Below the pieces are notes generated by a model. That model did not search any database. It was not told the DNA's origin and saw nothing but the letters and a program-made list of their open reading frames with translations. A stretch of 64,000 nucleotides of DNA from Prunus persica. Lineage: Eukaryota; Streptophyta; Magnoliopsida; Rosales; Rosaceae. Each line of letters starts with the position of its first letter. The stretch's first letter is position 1. Shown piece after piece: positions 22,311 through 31,317 of this stretch. The position numbers and the translations under genes are program-made. The stretch is from NCBI RefSeq assembly GCF_000346465.2, contig NC_034014.1:1664854-1728853 (forward strand), read 5' to 3'.

Positions 22311-24713
22311 TTAAAGTATTGAACTTATGAAAGAGGATGGATCAGGTGGAGCTGAGACTTCAACAGTTCCTTCAAGCATCAGTGTGACTTTCTTCATGGT
22401 AGGTCTGAGTGACGGATCCTCCTGAATGCACCATATTGCAATCATCACATACTTCTCCATCTTATTGATGTCATTGATTGCTTCATCATCATTTTTGAAT
22501 AGCCGGTGCAGCTTCTTTTGCTTATAGCAATCATATGCCCAATCAGCTAATATCATTTGATCTTCATCCTCTGCTACTGCTTCAAAATGCTTCCTGCAGA
22601 AAATAATCTCTAACAACAAAATGCCATAGCTGTAAACATCAACCTTGACTGTGATGGGTAAACTTCTGAACCATTCAGGGGCCACATACCCTTTTGTTCC
22701 CCTGATAGCAGTCATGGTTCGAGTCTGGTCCATTCTCAAAAGCTTCGCTAATCCAAAGTCGGAAATTCTTGCTGTGAAATAGTCATCAAGAAGAATGTTT
22801 TGAGGCTTAATGTCACAATGTACAATTTGGCCGCTGCACTCCTCATGCAAATACAAAAGCCCTCTTGCAATTCCCAAGGCAATTTGCCTTCTCTGGTACC
22901 AGTTTGGCATTGGATCTCCAAAGACGAAGCTTGCCAGAGAGCCGTTGCTCATAAACTCATATACAAGAATTCGGTGTTGCCCCTCGTTACAAAATCCAAG
23001 TAGTTGGACTAAATTTCGGTGATTTGTTCTGCCAATAGCACTCACTTCAGCTCTGAATTCCAAATCATTTTCTCTAACCTTAGTGTCTAAACTTTTTACA
23101 GCAACACACTTTCCATTATCAGACACTAAAACACCTTTAAAAACTGTTGCAGAAGCACCACGTCCTAGCTCTTCCTTGAATTCGTTTGTAGCTTTTTTTA
23201 GCTCCTCATAAGTAAAATACTTCAAATTCATGCCTGACATGACTGGATGTGATTGATTCACCTTAGCATTTCTAGAATAGACACGAGAAACAACCAAATA
23301 GGTTATTACTGGTAAGAGGAAGTTCAGGACCCCAGAGCTACTGAGGAGCACTGATCCAACAAGGATCAGAGTTGAGTTATCCTTCTTTTTTGTGTTTGCA
23401 CCTCCAGCTGATTTTAAAGTAGAATTGACTTTTCCAAATTTGATCAGAGTTTTCCCACTAATACTAGAGTCAATCATCCCGTTCGAAAAAGGGAGTCTCT
23501 TCTTGAAACAGTCTCCGGCGGGATTGAAAATTGCAACAGCACAAAAACAATCATTTAGGCAATTCTGTCTGCACCAATCCTCAGTTACCCCCCGAAAATG
23601 CTCATAATCTCCACCAGGAAAATTCGTGTTTTGCATCTCTTGAAAATCAAAAAGATCCGTCTCTGGTGAGGCTTGGTCACAACTTTGCGGAACAAAGTTT
23701 TGTTTGCATCCTCTGAGCGCATCATTTGGATCAATAGAGTTGTAACCATTAGGGCACTGGCAAATTGGTCCTTCATCTCCAAGCCTACATAAGCTGTTGA
23801 ATCCACATGCACCACCACCCACACCTTCCACAATTGACAAGCAGATATTCGGAGGTACAAAAGTGGAAGTAGACCAAGCCACGGGCCACCTTCCGGCACT
23901 TGAGCTAGTACTTTTAGGATAAACATAGTGTCTCAAAACTCCATCATACTCTAAAGTTGCTCTCTGGTAGAAATCTTGTATTGAAACTGCATTTGGTGAT
24001 ATGGGATTGAGTACGCTTCCATTCCTGGATGCAAGGTAAATGATGCCAGACTGGTTGAAGATGATCTGAAATCCAGTATCTGTTTTGGTTGACCAATAAG
24101 CAGAATTGGCAGAGTCTTGTGGGAAATTCGTAGTGTAAAGCACGAGATTTCCATCAGATTGTAGTGCAAACAGGAATCTACCTCTTGAGTAATTTGTAGC
24201 CGTGTAGCGAGCATAGAGGTTGCTGTTTTGATTTAGAGTCTGTGTTGGCAGGATTGTATCAGTTGGTTGATCAAAACTCTGCCACAACGTGCTTGAACTT
24301 TGGTTGGCCAGCACGAAATTTCCAGTGTCTAGCATGGCTGCATAGGCAACTCCAGTACCAGCAGATTCAGCATACCATATTCTCTTGCCAGTTGCATCAT
24401 TAAGCATAAACTGGCCATCACTTGTAAGTTCAACTTGGGATCCTTGTGGCACAAGATTATTCCCATTGGCTGACCAGACAATTGTTCTCTCTGTTATCTT
24501 ATTGAACCAGATGGCCAGTAAGAACCCATCTTTTCCAATCTGTTGAAATCCAAAAGCAAATTCACCAGATGGTGATGCCCACGATGAGTTATCGTCATTT
24601 CGTGCAGTGAGGGATGAGCCTAAAGATATGTTTCTGGATGTTTGAGCTATGGTGGAATATGGGAGAATCATGAAAAGGAAGAAGCAGAGAAGATCGAGCA
24701 CGGAAAAAACCAT
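22311..24713 (-). CDS. G-type lectin S-receptor-like Ser/Thr kinase (LECRK/RLK1 type), gene B
   Basis: One open exon encodes 800 residues. Signal peptide about 1-23, lectin 24-186, EGF-like cysteines 291-320, PAN-like cysteines 381-402, membrane helix about 448-476, kinase about 514-784. Key residues: Lys540, HCD 632-634 (non-RD), DFG 652-654, VAPEW 677-681. No lesion is visible, and the tail DPSSFISSIL is complete, unlike gene A. Proteins A and B are very similar, and about 40 bases upstream of both ATGs match before the flanks diverge at CAGCCTACTA. It converges on pseudogene 2. Expected role is a plasma-membrane receptor kinase in defence or stress signalling (family knowledge); ligand unknown. 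Confidence 0.94.
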   Translation of the reverse strand: MVFSVLDLLCFFLFMILPYSTIAQTSRNISLGSSLTARNDDNSSWASPSGEFAFGFQQIGKDGFLLAIWFNKITERTIVWSANGNNLVPQGSQVELTSDGQFMLNDATGKRIWYAESAGTGVAYAAMLDTGNFVLANQSSSTLWQSFDQPTDTILPTQTLNQNSNLYARYTATNYSRGRFLFALQSDGNLVLYTTNFPQDSANSAYWSTKTDTGFQIIFNQSGIIYLASRNGSVLNPISPNAVSIQDFYQRATLEYDGVLRHYVYPKSTSSSAGRWPVAWSTSTFVPPNICLSIVEGVGGGACGFNSLCRLGDEGPICQCPNGYNSIDPNDALRGCKQNFVPQSCDQASPETDLFDFQEMQNTNFPGGDYEHFRGVTEDWCRQNCLNDCFCAVAIFNPAGDCFKKRLPFSNGMIDSSISGKTLIKFGKVNSTLKSAGGANTKKKDNSTLILVGSVLLSSSGVLNFLLPVITYLVVSRVYSRNAKVNQSHPVMSGMNLKYFTYEELKKATNEFKEELGRGASATVFKGVLVSDNGKCVAVKSLDTKVRENDLEFRAEVSAIGRTNHRNLVQLLGFCNEGQHRILVYEFMSNGSLASFVFGDPMPNWYQRRQIALGIARGLLYLHEECSGQIVHCDIKPQNILLDDYFTARISDFGLAKLLRMDQTRTMTAIRGTKGYVAPEWFRSLPITVKVDVYSYGILLLEIIFCRKHFEAVAEDEDQMILADWAYDCYKQKKLHRLFKNDDEAINDINKMEKYVMIAIWCIQEDPSLRPTMKKVTLMLEGTVEVSAPPDPSSFISSIL

Positions 24714-26760
24714 GGTAAGATGAGCGTTTTGCTACAGCCTACTACAAATTGATCAAACTTTACTAAAAAAATTCCATATATAGATTTAGCATATTATCTT
24801 TGTCAATGCCCTTTATTTTAATGGCTCTCAGCTTGACTTTGTATTAAATTAGACTGTATTTAAAGCACAACCAAGGCAACAATGATGAGCTCATGTTCAT
24901 CAATGATATGGTGCTGAAGTCTTTTCCTAAGACTTTTTTTGCTGGGGGAGGTCGCCTGAAGTCTTTTTCAATCTTTAGACGAAAGGCATTACTTGGAAAT
25001 TGTCTTCTTTGACTCATTCAAGCATTGGTTCCTGTTTAATATGCTGCAGGCTGCATGCTCCAAGTCTACGGGTGAGCCTTTTTTAAATGAGTTTATTATA
25101 AGATTAATTTCCCTAATTTCCATGATTAAGACACTAATAGAAGCGATAATGTTCTTTTGGATCTTCCAAATTGAAAAGTAATGGTTGTTTGTTTGGATAA
25201 TTAGGTGTACAATTGTGAGCTTTTAGATCAATTGACGCTATTGTCACCCTTCATCTTATCGACCCCATCCATCATAAAAATTTGGGAAAATTAAAAAATC
25301 ACAGCACTCATCAAACCTTAATAAGGCACAGATGTTGAATTCTCTGTCACAATGGAAAAGTTGGTAATTGTTTCTTTTGCGGATTTCTTTGACTGATTCA
25401 TATTGAATAGGTCGTTTGAATATTCAATACGAATATTGAATGATTTCCCAAATGTCCAAATCATGTTTTGACATTTGCTATCACAGTACTAGAACACATA
25501 GCCAGCTTGCTTGAAAGGAACTCGGAGGAGGATGGCTAAAAGATTCTATCTTTCGCAATCTCACCTTTTGAGTTTGGCATGAGAAGTGTTACTTTTCAGT
25601 TTTCTTGTCTCAATGGTTGACCTTTTCTTCTGATTTGAAAAACAAACTTCTGTTAATGCCTAACAAGTTCAATGTGGTGGTTGGGGCTGGGAGGCCTCCA
25701 TCGTTGTGAATCAATTCTGGCTTTCATCAGGATGTAACTAACAATTCACATATCACCGAGTAACAGCCACATACATTATGGTGCTAAAATGCCAACCGAA
25801 AAAAAGTATTCTTCTTCCCTTATGCAGGACATAATATTATGGTTAGATAGCAAATTCTTACTAGCCATCATTATCACCAATTTAATGTGTTTCTAATGTA
25901 TGTACTTTTGGAAAACTCTAGAAGATGAGTCACTACATGTATTGGAGTGTATGAAGTAGTGTGGCTTTATTGCTTTGCAGAGGTTGTGATTCTTCCGACG
26001 ATCGTAATACGGCACATATCAGAAAATGAGAACAGCAACCAGAACCAATTTTACAAAAGTGTAGAAGATAAAACATGCACGAAACAAAACTTAAGTTTCT
26101 ATTATGTATGTTTTGAATGTTTTACATACGGTGTCTCATAAGTAACTATGAATAGTATACTATCTTCAAGCAGGTTCTTTTCTTTCATGTTTGGCTCCAG
26201 AAATCCAGTTGTAGAAACCTGCAAATAGATACTTTTGATACGAAAGACTTATCTCTAAGGTGCCTCCTCTGCTTTTCATTTTCTTTGCATATTCACAGGC
26301 ATTATTATTCATTAATTGTCAAAAGATGTCTAATTTAGCCACCAAGACCTCTTTAGGAAGTTAGCAGCACAACAATCTCATGAGTACTATGTACACAATA
26401 CTTGGGAAAATTCAGCCACCATATTAAAAAGATTCAAGACATAATAGGTTCACATCCAAACAAAACTTATGAGTACTGTGTACAATACTTCGGAAAATTC
26501 AGAGCAACAATGTCATTTAACAATCATTGGAACAAAATATAAGACAAAAATGTATCAAGAATATGAACCTCCTTTTCATGAGGAACTCAGAGCAGCTCCT
26601 TCACCTTCGACTCAAATTAGGTGGTGTTTTGGCAACTATCAACAATGCATGTAGTCCACCCTACAACTCTTCTTGCAACAAACTATAAATAAACTTATGC
26701 CTCTTAACTAAACTCTTCCCTTCAAACTATGGAGACACAACTTTCACATTGAAATATGTC
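24714..26760. other. Intergenic DNA between LECRK B and the kelch-like pseudogene
   Basis: No supported gene. 26087-26165 resembles 30565-30655. 26380-26420 and 26466-26502 are a short direct repeat (ATGAGTACT.TGTAC then ACAATACTT). Confidence 0.45.
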
Positions 26761-28491
26761 TTACAGCAAAATGGCATGCTCGATGCTTACTCTAGTGGTC
26801 TTGGAATCAGATGACCTGTCTGCGTCGTATGTAAACTTGAAAGGACCATAAAAATTCCACAAGGCTAAGGCGCGTCTGCTCTCTACAGTTTCAAATTCAA
26901 ACATCATGGAAAAAAATCTGTTTCTCCCTCATTGCTCCGTCCCCTTTGTCTGCAGACAAAATTAGGCAGACTGTTTGAGCTCCTAGATGGACCAACTTAG
27001 GTTCTATATTACGCACAAGTCTAGGTAAGGTGTTCAAATGAGGCAGTTTTAGTGGTTCAAGAGCTGTCAACGATGTCAAATCCTTTGACATCAAATAGAT
27101 GATCATGGATGTATCCTTCCATTCAAGAAGACGATCAAAGTTATCAAACATATCACAGTAGTCATCGTCCTTGGGATAGTCTTTGTTGTCAGCAACTTGA
27201 TGAACTTTCTGAAGGAAGTTGAGGTTCCACCCCAAAACCAATTGGCAATGGGGGGAGTAACCAAACTCCTTATAAGACCTTGCAAGGTTTTCTAACTTTC
27301 TAATGTGGGACTCTTTTACTTTCACATTCTCACACGCCCCCACACGTGTGACGAATTTTCAAGCCACACGTGGACAACATATTTTGGGTGACGTGGAGCA
27401 CGTGTGGCCGTTAGGCTTTCACACGTGGGCAACCCCCTCTGATACCATGAAGGAAGCCAATTGGCAATGGGGGGAGTAACCAAACTCCTTATAAGACCTT
27501 GCAAGGTTTTCTAACTTTCTAATGTGGGACTCTTTTACTTTCATATTCTCACACGCCCCCACACGTGTGACGAATTTTCAAGCCACACGTGGACAACATA
27601 TTTTGGGTGACGTGGAGCACGTGTGGCCGTTAGGCTTTCACACGTGGGCAACCCCCTCTGATACCATGAAGGAAGTTGAGATTCCACTCCAAAACCAATT
27701 GACTTACATGTGAAAAGCACCCAATCCCCATCCCTAGTTTCCACCGCTAAAGTTTGGCAACCCAAAGGTATGGAAAATCCAGGATAGTCGGTGAAAATGT
27801 GTTGTTTCCATTGGTGGTTGGGGTCAACCATGTCAAATCGATAAATAGGGCAACACAACGTTGAGACAAAAATGTTGCTACCTACAACTACACAAGAAGT
27901 CCCACGAGAGTGTCGAATGTATCCAAAAGTTGGGGATTCGGGTAGAGTCACTCATTTCCCCACTTTTGGGTCAAACATCTCGAACCCCCCACTAAAAGGT
28001 TCCCCGACCCATGTTTTTAAACTGAGAGTAGAGAGCACATACAATCTGCAGTCATATTGCGCCACAAGGGGACAACACTTCCCTCATTGAAGAATATTGT
28101 TGTTGAACACCTCGCAGATGTCTTTGATTGGGTCGTTGGGATCCTCAGTCTCAAAGACATACATATCTTTACTTGGACATGATCGATATTTGTAGCCGTC
28201 GAATATGTATTCACGACCGCTGGTCAAAACTATTTTGGATTCGAAAGCACCTATACCCGTATCGCGTCGAAGACCTTGGCCAATTATATAAACCCCCACT
28301 TGTTTGATATTTATCTTGTGAAGACCAAAATCATGCAAACGCAGCGCTTGAATAGCGTAAGAAACCGTACCCTGCTGATTATACTCGCCGAAACACAAAT
28401 ACAGGGTCTTATCAACGCCCGCCGCTATCATCTCCTTCTGGTCCTCCTCATCCATACACCGCCTAGCCCTAGGTTTTCCTAGGTTTTCCAA
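26761..28491 (-). pseudogene. Kelch-like (beta-propeller type) plant protein, pseudogene
   Basis: Reading downwards from the ATG at 28491, the frame gives KTLYLCFGEY, YIFDGYKYRS, FEMFDPKVGK, then TFGYIRHSRG, DPNHQWKQHIF, FDNFDRLLEW and VHLGAQTVCLILS, a pattern like plant kelch/galactose-oxidase-like proteins. It breaks in several places: TGA just after NNNILQ (about 28085), TGA in GK*VTL (about 27950), and a frameshift in a T-run near 26910, after which FETVESRRALALWNFYG continues to a stop at 26763-26761. Between the middle and last parts lies a TRIM array, probably in an intron (donor GTAAGT near 27706, acceptor TTCAG near 27209). The family name is tentative. Confidence 0.6.
27210..27700 (-). 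mobile_element. Multimeric TRIM retrotransposon (3 LTRs, 2 internal regions)
   Basis: On the minus strand the order is LTR end (27700-27667, truncated), internal (27666-27554), LTR (27553-27448), internal (27447-27335), LTR (27334-27210). Each internal region is 113 bases, opens with TGGTATCAGAGGGGG (initiator-Met tRNA primer site) and ends with GTGTGGGGGCG (polypurine-like). LTRs start TGTGAGAATRTGAAAG and end CTTCCTTCA. The middle LTR lacks about 19 bases. Each LTR has GTCCCACATTA and TATAAGG 26 nt apart. No coding capacity, as usual for TRIMs. Confidence 0.85.
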
Positions 28492-30740
28492 TTGGACGGA
28501 TGAAAGTTATCTTTTTTTCTAATGGCGGTACAATAAAAGGATGCGTGCTTTGCTTTCTTTCTTGTGATAATTGAGTAGAGGGATATTTATATTGAGTCTT
28601 TAATCAATTCAGGTTTGGATTAGGAGATCCCCTTTTATCAGGAAAACTACTTTCCCTTTTTCCACTGGGAAAACAAATCAGTCTGTCCAAATTTAATGCT
28701 GTGCTAATTTGTAGAGAGAAATTTATTAGCCCTTGAAATTAGCAAAGTTTGTTGCTTTGTATTGATGATCATTACTTTTTTTTTTTTTTCTTTTTTTCAT
28801 CCCGATGAGCAATACGTGGTAAAGCAAAAGAATAATGCTACTCTTACCACATTATTATATTATATTTCTATACCACCTTATGTGATAGATGATGTGGACA
28901 CGGGATGTATATTTGAGTCTTTTCTAACCTGATGCGGTTTATATGTTTGCACAGGAATGAGAATGGGATTAGTTCCATCTTAGTTATCAATTCAAACGTT
29001 GTCGCTTTGAGGATGAGGGGTTCCATTATCAAGTTAAAATTTTATTGATTTTTCAAATGTTAGCAAATAATTCAGGAAGTCACTTTAGTATCCTCTTAAA
29101 TTGTTTCTTTTCCTATTGCAGATCCATAAATTCCTAAGAACCTCACTTCATCGGCTCATGAAAGAGGAAGCGTATATAAAAAGCAAATATAGGAAATCTG
29201 TGTTATGCTATATGAAACATTTGTTTGTTTTTTTCCTTTTCCCTTTTTTGAGCAAAGATGCAATCAAACAAAGTATATGAGAATTTTTAGGTATATTTAG
29301 ATGTCATATATGCTTAGATGTCCTAGATATGTGTTCTTAAGTACAAAGATGTGTTAACCATAAACACAATAAGAAATAAATATAAATTATAATAGAAAAT
29401 AAATCTCAATTACAATAATATTAAATAAATAGGTAAGTGATCAAAATCTTAACTAAGTAAGAACTCGCCTCAACAAAATCATGAGTCTACTTAGGTGAAA
29501 TGCCAATTAGATCTATTATCTTATTGTTTTCTTTTGAGGGAAGAATCAATTTCATTATTTTTTGGGGTTAAATTTATCTTTGAAGATTGTTTAATTACCT
29601 ATAAACGCATCGTTAATATATAAATCACATCGTTAATATTAACACACAGAATTTGTTTTCATCAACTGAATTGATTTTGGGGTTAAATTTCATTCTTTTT
29701 TATTTTTTGGTGTGAAACAGAAAAATAGGTTTGCAAAGCTCAACTGAATTATGTACAAGAGCCTCTTTGTTAATTAGATTGAATCATAGCCAATGGGGTT
29801 CAGTTGCGGTGGTTTGGCAGCAATGTTCACCCAGCTTCGACGATTGGGAAAAAAAAAACAAAATTAGATTGAATCATACTTTTATAAACTATAAACGCAC
29901 TTGAGTTTGTACCAAAATTAAATGGTTAGGCTTAGTGTTTTTTCTTTTTTGCCATCGGTTAGGGACAGAGGTTGAAGACGTGTCAATCATGCTTTATTGC
30001 TTTTAAGTTACAACGCGTTACCAAGTGGACATGAATTAGACAAAATTAAACTAATGTGGTAATTTCACTCCGGGGTTCTAATGTGGTAATTTTGTTTTGT
30101 ATATGTTTTTAACTGTTGTAACGGCCCATTTGACCTTGACCTTGGTAGATATGAGAGAATTTTGGATCTTTGACTCCATGATGATCGTCACATGGTATTA
30201 TTGTCATTATTGAAATCTCCAAAATCAAACGTTACTACTCTAATTCCAAACTTTATCTTAAATCAATCATTATTATATATAAATTCAAACACTAAAATAT
30301 TCAATTGCTAGAAATTGAAATTATGAAAATCTAAATTCCGTCATTTTAGAATTCTATGTAATTTTCGATTTCTTCATCCAAACGTAAAGCAACTAAATTG
30401 TGTACAAGAGCCTCTTTGTTAGTTACATTGAATCATACTTTGTATAAATGCGCTTGAGTTTGTACCGAATAATTATTAAAAAAAAATTTCTGCCAAAGAG
30501 TTTGTTCCAAAATTATATGGCTAGAACCAATGTTATAAAAAACGATTAAAAGTTTAAAAAACACAAATTAGTTTGTATTATTTATGTCTTGGATGTTTAC
30601 ATACGTACAGTGTCTAAGGAACTATATATGCATACTAGTACTATCTTCAACTGACTTACTCTTCCAGTGCGCCTCATTTTTCCTCATGCACACCATTTCA
30701 GTACAAAATGGAACAAGATACGCATGAGTTACAGTAAGTA
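28492..30740. other. AT-rich intergenic DNA
   Basis: No gene seen. A dispersed repeat (TACAAGAGCCTCTTTGTTA, ATTGAATCATA, GCRCTTGAGTTTGTACC) occurs in whole or part at about 29750, 29860-29925 and 30397-30465. Confidence 0.45.
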
Positions 30741-30749
30741 GAGAGAGTA

Positions 30750-30800
30750 GTCCCACATCGACGTGGAGATAGAAGTGAGGTCGAAATGGGTTGTATAAAA
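30750..30800 (+). promoter_or_regulatory. snRNA-type promoter (USE plus TATA)
   Basis: GTCCCACATCG at 30750-30760 matches the plant upstream sequence element exactly. TATAAAA follows at 30794-30800 after 33 nt. That spacing is typical of Pol II snRNA/snoRNA genes; Pol III types have about 25. Confidence 0.5.
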
Positions 30801-30825
30801 AGGCGAAAGGAAGTTGAAAGAAAGC

Positions 30826-30957
30826 ATGATCCTTCAGGCAGAAACGGGATGTGATGAGTGGTCAGTATTCGCAATAATTATGCGAGAGATGGGTGTCCGC
30901 CCCAAAGCCTGGTTACGACAATTGGGCACCCTAATCTTTGTACCATCTGATCCCTAT
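30826..30957 (+). ncRNA. Candidate box C/D snoRNA
   Basis: It starts about 25-30 bases after the TATA box. GTGATGA (box C, 30851-30857) and CTGA (box D, 30947-30950) are framed by GGGA (30846-30849) and TCCC (30951-30954), giving the terminal stem and kink-turn layout of a C/D RNA. Two internal hairpins are visible: TCGCA..TGCGA, and GGGTG..GCCC paired with GGGCACCC. The guide target was not identified. It lacks the conserved 5' region of plant U3 and lacks a telomere template, so it is neither U3 nor telomerase RNA. An LTR remnant could also carry such a promoter. Confidence 0.45.
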
Positions 30958-31317
30958 TCTCTCAATAAGCACCAAACACTAATTCAGTTTTAAACTTTTT
31001 TCAATTTTTTTTTCTTTTTCCATTTTTGTTTTGGAAACTAATATTTTGTTTTGAGTTGAGTTGCGAAGTTTTTTATAACTATGTTCCTGATAACACTACT
31101 GCTTGTCTGGTATAGCAAGGTGTCACGAAAGCATCATTTGCAATGTCTGGAAAATATTTTATACAGCAGAAAACTTGTGACGTTCAAAAGTTCAAAGCAC
31201 AAATGAGAAAAAGAAAAAGAACAATTCCGAGATTTAGTTGACACACTAAGGACTATCTGGCTGCACCATGGTGGTATTGAGTCCACGATCAGAGACAGAA
31301 ATATAGATATCCAGAAA

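Noticed and set aside
25947..26141. Short plus-strand open frame between LECRK B and the kelch-like pseudogene
   Set aside because: No motif, AT-rich, and part of it matches non-coding DNA near 30.6 kb.
30826..30957. Plant telomerase RNA or U3 snoRNA as the identity of the candidate ncRNA
   Set aside because: No CTAAACCCTA-type template is present, and the conserved 5' part of plant U3 is missing. Its 33-nt promoter spacing also differs from the about 25 expected for Pol III-transcribed U3.
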